Both the position numbers and the translations under genes were made by a program. Source: Erinaceus europaeus (taxonomy: Eukaryota > Chordata > Mammalia > Eulipotyphla > Erinaceidae). From it: a stretch of DNA of 64,000 nucleotides. Every line of letters begins with the position of its first letter. The first letter of the stretch is position 1. Location: the NCBI RefSeq assembly GCF_950295315.1, contig NC_080175.1, positions 89,180,161 through 89,244,160 on the forward strand, in the 5' to 3' direction. Below, piece by piece: positions 45,340 through 56,039 of this stretch. The notes beneath the pieces were generated by a model. That model searched no databases and was not told the DNA's origin. It worked only from the letters and a program-made list of their open reading frames with translations.

Positions 45340-46425
45340 AACAAAAAGTTTATTTCATAGAAAAATCACTGAAAATTGGGTACAGGTCACTCTTTGTAGA
45401 AGACATTTAAAAGAAGATAGCAAAAACTTTCTCTATAAGGACATCTGCCCTACTGGGTCGGAAAAATCTAATCTTGATTCCTTTTTAACAAAACAAAACA
45501 AAAGAGACCGAATTTAAATCTGCATAGCAGTACTGCCTTCATTAGAGGTGGTTTCCTGGTTCCAGTCATAACTGCCATTTTATTCCTCACCACAAGCCTC
45601 TTAAGATCCTTCATTTTCAACTGTGTTTGATGATAAGGTATTTAGGCTTACTGGGTCTCTCCCTTGTATGTAGTGAGAAGATAAGCTATTAAATTAGCTT
45701 TTCAAGTTTTCTCTTATAAACCTGTTTGATACCCGATTACTTGCCAGCCTAGAGCAACCAAAATATTATAGAGTAATTTTATTTTGTGCCCCAAATTAAT
45801 GTTGAAAGAAATCTGTAGATGCTTTATTTTATTTCAATTCAGTTTCCCAATAATATTTTGTCATTATCATTATACCAAAAAGTGTATTTCTCTAAAATAT
45901 AGTGCCAATAAATGTGTAGAAATTACGGTAATATATTTTGAGGGAAGCCTTTTACAAATCGATTTTCTAGAAAAATATATTTATGGCACGGCAAGGGGTG
46001 GTTTTGGTGACTTGATGAAGCAGATGTGTTTCTGTCTGGGAATAGATACCTATTGTTATTTATTTTACTTTAATGTAGCTTTTATAACTCATTAAAATTC
46101 ATAAAAGAGGTGACAAAAATAAAAGCATGTCACATAAAGTCATTGACTTCTAATTCACATAGTAGACAACATTTTCACAAAGGAAACTAGACACTTTCCA
46201 TAGCACTTTTCATGAATTTCTTCTACCGGGATGTTGAAACAACGTAGTTATACTAGCCAAAATAGATGAAATGTAGACAGATCCATTTTAAAAGAAGTAG
46301 ATGATCAATTAAATATAATTTTAGATAGCTGCAAAAAATATCTGCTGTGACTAGTCAGGTGAGCCACTGGTAACATATTTGCATGGAACTGATGTCCAAG
46401 GAAGACCTTTACATCACTTCTAAAG
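45340..46425. other. Unassigned sequence
   Basis: Nothing recognised. A 103-codon open frame at 45784-46095 has no family signature. Confidence 0.4.
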
Positions 46426-46468
46426 TGGGAGGTCAGGTGTTTGGGAACTGAAGTGCTGCCATCCCCTC

Positions 46469-46499
<31 letters not shown>

Positions 46500-46550
46500 A
46501 TCTCTATCTCTATTTCTCTATCTGAAAAAGCCACCTCAGAGAAATGAAAC
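46426..46550 (+). repeat. (TC)n tract with SINE-C-like context
   Basis: GAACTGAAGTGCTGCCATCC leads into a TC microsatellite (46467-46526 with interruptions), as in other SINE-C-like copies. Confidence 0.5.
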
Positions 46551-46673
46551 CATAGAGATGACAAGAAATCTTGGTGTTCTATGCTTGACAAAAATTTAAA
46601 ATCATTATTTATTTTCTTTTAACAAATGTATATTCTTAAAACACTGAACCCAAGTTAGAAGCATGCAATAACA

Positions 46674-47041
46674 TGTGAGCCAGCTCCCCCTGATCCATCC
46701 TGCATTCCTGATACTATGGCCTATCTACATAATCATTGATTTGCCTGAAAGATCCCCACCCATTCCATTCCTTTGATCTATCTTTCAAGACCCTCCCTAC
46801 CTCCAGGGTATCATTAATCCCACCAGTTAAAACCCTCACAAGAGTTGCTAAGGAAGTCTCTACCTTCCCAGTACCCTTTTGCCTTTCTCCACCCATTTCC
46901 TAGCCATTTCCATTTCTGACTTGTCACTTCCAGGTCTAGCCTTTAAAAGTGTTGCTCTCTGATCAATAAAGACATTGCATTGCCACTCCGCCACAAGTTC
47001 GAGTCATCTCTCCCATATCACTGAGTGAGTAGCAGCCCAGG
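46674..47041 (+). mobile_element. LTR related to that at 30209
   Basis: ACTATGGCCTATCTACATAA, TTTGCCTGAAAGATCCCCAC, CCACCCATTTCCTAGCC and GATCAATAAAGACATTGC match the minus-strand text of the LTR at 30209-30679 in the same order. It starts TGTGAGCC and ends near CAGCCCAGG. The polyadenylation signal AATAAA is at about 46963. The right boundary is uncertain, and no gag, pol or env sequence was found after it. Confidence 0.75.
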
Positions 47042-47077
47042 CTGGCTCCGGTTGAGTTCTCTCCAACCCAGAGAGTA

Positions 47078-47316
47078 CGTTCCTGAGAAGAGGCATCTCC
47101 ACACTAGCCTGGCACCATTGATCACCAGGGTTGATTCCACTGATTTGGCTGGGTAGGCAGGTGTCTCCTTCATCCCTCACCACTCCATGTGTGGCCCTCC
47201 TGAAGCTGCAAGCTTGGTAGAAGAGGATGACTTTCCCTGAATAGACTTGACCGCTCTTTGGTTGAGGGTCTAGGAGTAGCTGCATTCCCATGCTAGAACT
47301 TCTAAACAAGTTCTTA
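47078..47316 (+). pseudogene. RN7SK: 7SK RNA pseudogene, partial
   Basis: 7SK RNA binds HEXIM1 and holds P-TEFb inactive in the nucleus. The stretch CACCATTGATCACCAGGG, TTGATTCCACTGATTTGGC, TGGGTAGGCAGGTGTCTCC, CCCTCACCACTCCATGTG, CTGAAGCTGCAAGCTTGG, GAGGATGACTTTCCC, AGGAGTAGCTGCATTCCC and GCTAGAACTTCTAAACAAG follows 7SK from its 5' region to about two thirds of its length. Most of the RNA's CpGs are TG or CA here, as expected for an old methylated copy. The 3' third is missing and the first 30 bases are weak. It starts about 40 bp after the LTR. Not expected to be functional. Confidence 0.88.
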
Positions 47317-49299
47317 CAAATATTTCTCTGTCTCCCCACTTTTGTATCAGTTTAATACCGTTCCATATCATTGATTTCAACTTTCCTTTAGTTAAGGTGA
47401 TTTCAGTGTTAATCTCCATAGCATATAAATCTGTCAGAATCACTACAGTGGAGCAGGATACATGTGTTTATGATTCTACTTCTAGTTCCTCCTCTCTGAG
47501 TGTAAACACTGGGTCAATGTGGTTGAACATTGGTGAAATAGTCCAATATTGTCTACATGCCCGTTGCTGCAGTGAAAAATCAAGCACTGAGTGCTGGATT
47601 CCAGGTTTTCCAGTATGAATCATAGATCTAGTAAATTGACTCAGACACCATTGGATGGTAAGAGAAGTAGTCCAGGAGGTGGCTGTACCATTATAAATCC
47701 CACATGATATGACTTTAATGATTAAGACCACAGACAGATCCACCTCATAATATTTATTGACCAAAGCATGGATTACATGAAAGCAGAATGAAGACCATCA
47801 AAGTATGTTGTCAAGGGTACACACATGAGTTTAGAGAATGTCTGACAACTTGGTACATTGTTCTAAATGTCAACCATTGCATAAACCCTTTGGTGCCCTA
47901 TGAAATACTGGGTCTAACCTTAGGTCCACATTGTACTTTCCAGACTTTGAGAAGGCCACTAGTTTCTGTTCCCATCTACAACTTTAAGGTTGTTGTCTGT
48001 GGGGTCTGTTAACTGGTTGTTTATGAACCCATGACCTCCATATGACACCTGCTCTTCAGAGAGTGAGAACCACAACAAAAACAATGAGACACTGACTGTA
48101 GCTAGGCACCATGACTCTTAATGATTTAACAAAGTCTTCAAAACACTCCAATGTAAGCATATGTCAGTAATTTGAAAATAGAAAGACGGCATCTCCAACA
48201 TGAAATGAAAGGATAATATTCTGCAATACTGAGAATGGAGATCTTCCCACAAAATATTCTGCCTCTTTCTGCCTGCCTCTAAATGGGGCATGGGGCTAGA
48301 ATAAGATGGGTTCTTGTCTCCTCTCCAGATATTTCTCCCCCTCTTTTTTTAAAAGGGAGAATGTATAGTGCATCCCAGGCCTTAGTTCCTCTGTGAAGTT
48401 CAACACTTGATTGTTCCATTTCACTAGAAATATCTATTCCTTCTGCTACGGAATAGGAACTCTTATGGAATGGAAACTCTAATTTGGGTTCTGTGTTTTG
48501 AAGATACTGGGACTCTCATAAATGACAATAGTTTACTAAAGGAGATTCAAGCTTCTTCCCTCACCACTCACTGAACATCAGCTTCTAGATCTGAGAGATC
48601 TAGAGATCTCAGAGATAGACTTGCTATAGTCCCCACTGTAGGATCCATAGACCTGAACAGGAAAAAAAAAAAAAAAACTGCTATAAGAACATAAACCAAT
48701 AGCACCTAATCATCTCTCAAAGAAACCAGTTTCATTTGTAACAAAGCTTAAAGATACTAAGACTAAGCATTGTCTCAAGGACAATAGAGGTGTGGTGAGG
48801 GGCCTAGAGAAGGAGATTCTAGTAGAAAACTCTTTTTAGGAGGAGGTTTTAGGAGAAAATAGATTCAAATGTAAGGCAGCTTTACCCAGGAGACAACTTG
48901 GGATAAAGCAAATGGGAGCAACCTTAAGAATAAAAGGCTGGATTCCAAAAGTATTTCTTCAAGGGAGACACAATTATATTGGATTATTTTGTAGAGAGAT
49001 CCATGCCCCAAAGGACTACTGAAAACAATAAGGAAATCAGCTGGGAACTGTTAGAATGTAGCCTCTGGGTACAGGCAGGAAAGAAAGCACTGTGAAATCT
49101 CTGCCCCCACCACTCCCTGCCCTGGCTTAAAGGATGCCTCTGGGAATGCATAACATATCCATAGAAGGAGAAAATCTACGGAGAGAAAGTTTAGTAGTGA
49201 CTGCAAAGAACTAGGTGAGGATATAGGATGAGCTCATAAATAACTAAAGCAACAAAGTTTTCTTCCAGAAGTGAAAGGAACTGTCTAAAATAAACTATG
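47317..49299. other. Unassigned 2-kb block
   Basis: A moderately complex block with weak open frames (for example 47468-47764 minus). It has no recognisable SINE, L1 or viral motif. It could be remnant DNA of an unknown repeat, since it follows an LTR and a 7SK copy. A poly(A) run of about 17 at 48662 may mark the 3' end of an old retrocopy. Confidence 0.35.
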
Positions 49300-49432
49300 G
49301 TAATGCTTACAGATACATTAAGACCTTGGTTCAAGCCTCTGGTTCCTATCTTCAGGGGGAAGCTTCATGAGCCATGGAGCAGAATACAGGTATATCTTTC
49401 TCCCTCTTTATTTCTGGCTATACTGTAAAAAA
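49300..49432 (+). mobile_element. SINE-B fragment
   Basis: GGTTCAAGCCTCTGG, TCTTCAGGGGGAAGCTTCA and a CT-rich end; head and tail degraded. Confidence 0.6.
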
Positions 49433-49444
49433 AAGGGGGGGGGG

Positions 49445-49845
49445 TACCAAGTGGTGGCAGGCATGGTTAAGCACACATATTACTAAGTACAAGGAACTGT
49501 GAAAAGACCCAGGTTTGAGCCACCACTCTCCACCTGCAGCCAGGACACTTCATGAGTGGGGAAGGAGGTCTGCAGGTGTCTTTCTCTCAACCTTTCTGTA
49601 TTCCCTTCCCTTCTCAATTCCCTAAAAGATAATGAAGGAAGGAAGGAAGGAAGGAAGGAAGGAAGGAAGGAAGGAAGGAAGGAAATAAAGAAAGAAAGAA
49701 AGAAGCGAAAGAAAGAAAGAAACGAAAGAAGGAAGGAAAGAAGAAAGAAAAGCAAAGAATTGGGGGTCTGAATGCTGGGAATGGTGAAGTCATCATGCAG
49801 GCACCAAGTTCCAGTAATAAACCTGGTGGAACAAAGAATAATAAT
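49445..49845 (+). mobile_element. SINE with A+ tail and inner GGAA expansion
   Basis: Head AAGTGGTGGCAGGCATGG, box B AGGTTTGAGCC and the body lead to a large purine microsatellite. The A+ end follows (CATCATGCAGGCACC, then GTAATAAACCTGGTGG). The microsatellite occupies the place of the (AAC)n linker. Confidence 0.8.
49634..49752 (+). repeat. (GGAA)n/(GAAA)n microsatellite
   Basis: About 13 GGAA units followed by degenerate GAAA units. GGAA arrays can bind ETS-family factors in some genomes; no evidence of function here. Confidence 0.95.
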
Positions 49846-49984
49846 ATAAATAAGTAAATAAATTTAACAAAGCAATAATTCCAACCCTGTCTTTAGTTGT
49901 CCTTTATGTAGATCATAAGCATACTTATATTGTTACCATTATTCTTAAGTATATTCGCTCAACTCAACCATTCCTGAATACAGT

Positions 49985-50158
49985 TTTTACTTATTTATTT
50001 TCAAGTCTGACAGAGAGGCAAAGAGTAAGAGGAGAGACACCTGTACCACTGCTCCACCACATGTGAAACTTCCAACCCTCCCTGTAGGGATGAGGGGTTT
50101 GAACCCAGGCCACTGAGCAGATTTGTGTGTTTTGCCAAGTATGCCAACACCCAAGTCA
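49985..50158 (-). mobile_element. SINE-B relative, antisense
   Basis: TTACTTATTTATTTTCAAG tail left, GAGAGACACCTGTACCACTG and GGGTTTGAACCCAGGCC, head degraded (CCAAGTATGCCAACACCC). Confidence 0.6.
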
Positions 50159-50194
50159 CAACTATATTATTATTGTTAATTATTGAATATTGTC

Positions 50195-50355
50195 AATTGT
50201 TATTCACTAGAAGCAGAGAAGGCATAAATGCAGAGAGTGGGTAAAAGAAACCATAGCATCATAGCTCTATGTACTCTTGTGGGGGCTGGGCTTGAACATG
50301 GTTTGAAGATTGGTAAAGCAGCACACTAGCCAAGTGAACTATTTGGCTAGTCCAT
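50195..50355 (-). mobile_element. SINE relic, antisense
   Basis: GGGGGCTGGGCTTGAACATGG sits in box B position, and AGCACACTAGCCAAGTGAAC in box A position. Old copy, family unclear. Confidence 0.4.
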
Positions 50356-50776
50356 ATTATTTTATTCTGATGGTAATTTCTACAATACAGAATCCCCTTT
50401 TTCAACTACCTTTTGTTCATTTAATGTTATTCAGTCCGTGGTGCTGTTATTCTAAACATGGGTGAATGATTCTCAATAAATAATTTCTGAAACAAAGATA
50501 ATAAACTTAACCATTTCCCTAGTTCTATAGATTTTTGATATTTCACAAGATGCTTGCCTCTTCTCTTGGAGCAAACTTCTTGAACTAAGAATATTAAGAA
50601 CCATATGTCAATTCTACTTGCATGTAAAGATACTGTTTTATGGAGTTATCAAGATGCACTAAAACAGGACCATCTACATTTCTATGGGTCTGATAGAGAA
50701 TTAAGATCAGAGATTTAGTGATAGGACAGAGGATCTTGCTTCAAATAGCTTTAAGATTTAAAAAATAATTTCTCTT
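50356..50776. other. Unassigned sequence
   Basis: Nothing recognised. Confidence 0.4.
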
Positions 50777-50975
50777 GGGAGCTAAGTAGTGGAACACCTG
50801 GTTAAGCACCCACATTATAGTGCACAAGGACCATGGTTCAAGCCCCTGGCAAAGGGAAATCTTCACAAGTGGTCAAACAGAACTGTAGGTATCTCTCTGT
50901 CTTTCCCTCTATCTCCCCCTCCCCTCTCAATTTCATGCTGTCTCTATCCAAAACTAAATAAATTTTTAAAAATTG
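50777..50975 (+). mobile_element. SINE-B
   Basis: Head GTGGAACACCTGGTTAAGC, box B GGTTCAAGCCCC with a short deletion after it, and tail CTATCCAAAACTAAATAAA. Confidence 0.87.
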
Positions 50976-51017
50976 AAGAACAAAAGATTTCTAACTATAA
51001 AGATAAAAGCAGTCACT

Positions 51018-51305
51018 GGGAGTCCAGCGGTAGTGCAGCGGGTTAAGCTCAGGTGGCGCAAAGCACAAAGGACCAGCATAAGAATCCCGGTTCGAGCCTC
51101 CGGCTCCCCACCTGCAGGAGAGTCCCTTCACAGGTGGTGAAGCAGGTCTGGAGGTGTCTGTCTTTCTCTCCCCCTCTCTGTCTTCCCCTCCTCTCTCCAC
51201 TTCTCTATGTCCTATCCAACGACGGTGACATCAATAACAACAACAATAATAACTACAACAATAAAACAAGGGCAACAAAAGGTAATAAAATAAATATTTT
51301 TTAAA
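51018..51305 (+). mobile_element. SINE-A
   Basis: Box A TAGTGCAGCGGG and box B GGTTCGAGCC are both intact, body full. The tail is GGGCAACAAAAGGTAATAAA. A 6-bp flank repeat GTCACT may be a partial TSD. Confidence 0.93.
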
Positions 51306-51310
51306 AAGTT

Positions 51311-51950
51311 GTCACTATTACTGTGAATACATTTTCCAAAAGAAAGGATGTCATATCTCTGCATCTATCCGCCATAACAGTAGATAACAAGTAGGATATG
51401 TCCAAATGAATGAGCTTTTATTCTAGTATGTAAATTAATACCACAGAAATGTGTGTGTGTGTGTGTGTAAAAAGTTAAAATAAAAGTGGAACTATAAGAA
51501 AAAAACAAGCAGTAAAACTTATATATTTATTAATATCCGAGTGCCAAGATAGAACCAGTCATAGTGAGACTCCTGATAATTCGTTTATTATTTGACAGTG
51601 TGAATTTATCTGTGACATCTAAGCATATATAAGCTCATTTTACACCAATCCTCTTGGATATTCTGCTGTCTGGCATGTCACAAATCCTGTAAAAGTTTAT
51701 AGGTTTCACTATGGATACTTTGTCTTTTAATAAATTATCATTGAATTTATCCCCTTGAATGGGAACAAATTGCCTCTAGCTTGTGAGGACAAATAATAGT
51801 GTTAAGCCAAGCTGTTATAGAAACAAAAATTGCTTTCAACACAGAGTACCCAGAAAGCATACATTCATATTGTCTTAAATTTGCAAAAAGTGGCAATTGG
51901 CAGCAGGGCAAGTAGTTTACCTGGCATTACTTAGGACTTACATGCCCAGG
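51311..51950. other. Unassigned sequence with (GT)n
   Basis: A short GT repeat at about 51450-51468; no other feature. Confidence 0.4.
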
Positions 51951-52375
51951 ACTCCATTTTTTTATTTTTTTTTAATTTATTTTTTATTTAAGAAAGGATA
52001 AATTAACAAATCCACAGGGTAGGAGGGGTACAACTCCACACAATTCCCACCACCCAATCTCCATATCCCACCCCCTCCCCTGATAGCTTTCCCATTCTCT
52101 ATCCCTCTGGAAGCATGGACCCAGGGTCATTGTGGGTTGCAGAAGGTGGAAGGTCTGGCTTCTGTATCTGCTTCCCCGCTGAACATGGGCGTTGACTGGT
52201 CGTTCCATACTCCCAGTCTGCCTCTCTCTTTCCCTAGTAGGGTGGGTCTCTGGGGAAGCGGAGTTCCAGGGCACATTGGTGGGGTCTTCAGTCCAGGGAA
52301 GCCTGGCTGGCATCCTGATGACATCTGGATCCTGGTGACTGAAAAGAGAGTTAACATACAAAGCCAAACAAATTA

Positions 52376-52420
52376 GGGAGTCAAGCAGTAGCACAGCAGG
52401 TTAAGAGCATGTGGCACAAA
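52376..52420 (+). mobile_element. SINE-A head only (45 bp)
   Basis: GGGAGTCAAGCAGTAGCACA, then GCAGGTTAAGAGCATG and TGGCACAAA are exactly the first 45 bases of SINE-A, inserted in the L1 3'UTR where other copies read CAAATTGTTGA. Body, box B and tail are absent. It may be a 3'-truncated retrocopy or a deletion product. Confidence 0.8.
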
Positions 52421-53671
52421 CTGTTGACTAATCATGAACCTAAAGGCTGGAATAGTGCAGATGAAGAGTTGGGGACATCTCCATATTGTAGACAGCTAGT
52501 AGTTATTTTAGTTATAGTTTAAAGTGCCTGTGGCTATACTAGTTTTTTGTTTGTTTGTTTGTTTGTTTTTTCCTGAGCCTGAAACCTGATATGCAGGTGG
52601 ATCCAAGTTATTGTCTGGGAAGCTGATGTCATGGCTGGAAAAAGGACCAGATAGCTGGATCAGGGAAGAGAGTCACTCCCTAATATGGGAAAGGTGTATA
52701 AATGTTGTTGACTGTAAACCCCATTGATTTGATATGATCTGGGGCCCATATTCAGCTTAGGAGCCTATATGACATCTGCATCCCTGTAGATCTGAGCTCA
52801 CATTCTGTGGTCATGAGTAGGAACATTCCAAGCTGCCCATAGAGATACCATCTCACTCCTGTGAGAATGGCATACATCTAAAAGGACAGCAGCAACAAAT
52901 GCTGGAGAGGCTGTGGGGACAGAGGAACACTTCTGCACTGCTGGTGAGAATGTAAATTGGTCCAACCTCTGTGGAGAACAGTCTGGAGAACTCTCAGAAG
53001 GCTAGACATGAACCTTCCATATGACCCAGTAATTCCTCTCCTAGGGATATACCCCAAGGACTCCATAACACCCAACCAAAAAGATATGTGCACACCTATG
53101 TTCATAGCAGCACAATTCATAATAGCTAAAACCTGGAAGCAAGCCAGGAGCCCAGCAATAGATGAGTGCCTGAGAAAGCTGTGGTATATATACACAATGG
53201 AGTACTATGCAGCTATTAAGAACAATGAACCCACCTTCTCTGACCCATTTTGGATGAAGCTAGAAGGAACTAAGTTAAGTAAGCTAAGTCAGAAAGATAA
53301 AGATGAGTATGGGATGATCCCTTTCATAAATAGAAGTTGAAAAGAAGAGCAGAAATTGAAACTAAAAGCAGGATTTAACTGGATTTGGAGTAGGGTACCA
53401 AAGTAAAAGCCCTGGGGTGAGGGTGAGGGTGGATGGTTCAGCTTGATGAGGCAGGTTGGGGGGGAAGGGGGTGGGATGGGACACAGTCTTTTGGTGGTGG
53501 GAAGGGTGTTCATGTACAATCCTATTAATTTGTAGTCATATAAATCATTATTTAATTAATATGAGAGGGGAAAATTGATTGAATGTATCAAACTTTTTTA
53601 AAGCACAGACTGAGTCTTTTTCATACATAGGCTGAGTCTTTGATATGTTGACTCTTTTAAAAAAGCTTAGA

Positions 53672-53958
53672 CCTGAGAGTCAGGCCGTAGTGTAGTGGGT
53701 TAAGAGCACATGGCACAAAGTGCAAGGACAGGTGTCAGAATCCCAGTCGAGCCCCAGCTCCCCATCTACAAGGGAGTTGCTTCACAGGTGGTGAAGCAGG
53801 TCTGCAGGTGTCTTTCCCCCCTCTGTCTCCCCCTTCTCTCTCCATTTCTCTTTGTCCTGTCCAACAATGGTGACATCAATAGCAACAACAATAATACTAC
53901 AACAACAATAAAAAACAAGGGCAACAAAAAAGAAAACAAATAAATAAATAAATAACTT
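53672..53958 (+). mobile_element. SINE-A nested in L1 3'UTR
   Basis: TSD AAAAAGCTTAGA at 53660-53671 and 53959-53970. One base is lost in box B (CCCAGTCGAGCC). L1 sequence resumes after it (TCATGGAGAACAGAAACAAC). Confidence 0.93.
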
Positions 53959-54159
53959 AAAAAGCTTAGATCATGGAGAACAGAAACAACCAGTGGTCCA
54001 GCTATACACAAATAATGTCAAAGGACATACATTATGGTGATGTTGTGTATTTTACAACATATACTAACAAAGGGATTTTTCAAAGTTAACCCAATTTCCA
54101 AATAATGTGATTGTAGCAATAACTCTCTATAGCCTTATTGCTATTCTAAGCCTCCATTG

Positions 54160-55049
54160 CTTAGTAATTATACTTTATGTTGCCTCTATAATGTTCTTTT
54201 ATGCTCAACACATTTTATATCAACAAATACTAACTTAACTATTAGAATTTTTGTTCACTTTTTTCTTGAAATGTAAACCAATCCTTTCAACTCCAGATTT
54301 TTTGATTTATAAACAGATAAGCTCTTCCTGTGGACTATCAAAGGATAGTGATATATGATATGGTCATAACCATTTCATATTATATACCTCAATGTCTTCC
54401 CATTTTGTTTAGCAGTATTTAACCCAAATCTTGTTCTGAACTTATAAAGTATTCAGACTTTGAATATTCACTTTGTACAGATCATTTTCAGACTTTATGT
54501 TCTATTACCAAGCTTATTCTTCTCCACAAATTTTCCTTAACTCCTTCATAATGGCATGGGTGTGCTTTATCTCTGCTCCTTTCACTCTTTGTATATATTT
54601 CTATTAAAATAATGGCCACGTGTGTTAAAACAGTACATTAGGATTTTGTCAACCTTATCTCTAGAACACATGCTCTCAGAGATACATAATCAATGACATC
54701 ATGATTGTAAATAAATACAATAGTAGGCATACTTCTAAAGTAGTGTTAACTCAAGATCTAAATATAGATATCACTGGTAGATATTTACATTATGTCCGTT
54801 CTCCATTGGAATAAGAAATTTTTGAGATTGTAAGTTAGTAGGAGTGTATATTAACACCATTTCTCCCACCAAAGTTCAGTGCCTCCCCCATAGGATAGGG
54901 CTCATATTATCCAACTGTGGACATAAGGAAGGGGAAACTTCATGAGTACTTGAGGATAACCCTAACATAGCTGATAAGCAGGGTAATTTTCCTTTATCTC
55001 TGCTATAATAGCAAAGCCACAGAATACATAAGAGCTCTTGAATAGGAAT
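54160..55049. other. AT-rich unique sequence
   Basis: Nothing recognised. Confidence 0.4.
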
Positions 55050-55059
55050 GGGTTTAGAT

Positions 55060-55599
55060 TTCTTTTTAAATTTTTATTTATAAAAAAGGAAACACTGATA
55101 AAAGTCATAGGATAAGAGGGGTACAACTCACACAATTCCCACCAACAGAACTCCATATCCCATCCCCTCCCCTGATAGCTTTCCTATTCTTTATCCCTCT
55201 GGGAGTAAGGACTCAGGGTCCCTATGGGGTGCAGAAGGTGGGAGGTCTGGCTTCTGTAATTGCTTCCCCACTGAACGTGGGTGTTGACAGGTGGATCCAT
55301 ACTTCCAGCCTGTCTCTCTCTTTCCCTGGTAAGGTGGAGCTCTGGGGAAGTGGGGTTCCAGGACATATTGGTGGGGTTGTCTGCCCAGGGAATTCCGATT
55401 GACATCATGGTAGCATCTGGAACCTGGTGGCTGAAAGAAGAGTTAATATATAAAGCCAAACAAATTGTTGTCGGATCATGAACCTAAAGGCTGGAATAGT
55501 GCAGATGAAGAGTTGGGGGTCTCTGTTTTGTAGATAGTTAGTAGTCCTATTTTAGTTATATTCCAAAGGTCCCATGACTATACTAGTGGGTTTTTTTTT

Positions 55600-55634
<35 letters not shown>

Positions 55635-56029
55635 TTCTGAGCCTCACATCTGATATGCGGGTAGACCCAAATTATTGTCTGGTGAGATGATGTCATGGCT
55701 GGAATAAGGACCAGAAAGCTGGATCAGGGAAGAGAGTAACTCCCAAATATGGGAAAGTCATATAAATACTTCTGACTGTAAATCCCATCGATTTGATGTG
55801 ATCTGGATCCCATATTCAGCTTGGGACCTCTATGTACCTCTGCATTTATGTAGGTCTGAGCTCAGATTCTGTTGTAATGAGTAGGAATGTTCAAAGTTGC
55901 CCCAATTTCAGAACCCATCTTCCTCAAGTGGAAGACACAGTATGTTGTCCAGCCTCCCTTTAGAGGATGGAACATTCTCTACTCTTATTGATCCATGTTG
56001 AAAGCAAGGTCCTATGGGGGTCCACAGAG
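55060..56029 (-). mobile_element. L1 3'UTR, antisense, older subfamily
   Basis: 5'-truncated copy with a 10-bp TSD GGGTTTAGAT at 55050-55059 and 56030-56039. It contains the older middle 3'UTR (AAGCTGGATCAGGGAAGAG, CATATTCAGCTTGGGACC) and a (GT)n run at about 55601-55632. The terminal open frame is present but broken. Confidence 0.88.
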
Positions 56030-56039
56030 GGGTTTAGAT

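Larger units (their letters stand above)
51959..54151 (-). mobile_element. L1 copy with 5' inversion, minus orientation
   Basis: 51959-52836 is the antisense L1 3'UTR with poly-T at the left. At 52837 the strand flips to sense ORF2 end (GAGATACCATCTCACTCC), with an open stretch 52957-53340 whose product ends like L1 ORF2 (L-P-Y-D-P-V-I-P-L-L-G-I-Y-P near its start). This continues through the upstream 3'UTR to about 54151. Read from the right on the minus strand, the order is inverted upstream part, then 3' part with poly(A), the twin-priming arrangement. CTCCATT at 51952-51958 and 54152-54158 may be a short TSD. Two independent fragments remain possible. Confidence 0.65.

Noticed and set aside
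45110..45517. 135-codon ORF
   Set aside because: It is a translation of a SINE-A plus flank; similar peptides recur at every SINE-A copy.
48580..48612. Palindrome around GAGATCTAGAGATCTC as an operator
   Set aside because: It is imperfect and lies in a GATCT-rich run; no context supports a binding site.
46674..49299. A provirus starting at the LTR
   Set aside because: No convincing primer-binding site, no gag/pol/env motif and no second LTR downstream; the next sequence is a 7SK copy.
49483..49755. Phe/Leu-rich ORF resembling a membrane protein
   Set aside because: It is the GGAA microsatellite read on the minus strand.
52957..53340. 127-codon ORF as a gene
   Set aside because: It is the end of L1 ORF2, lacking a start context and the upstream domains; repeat-derived.
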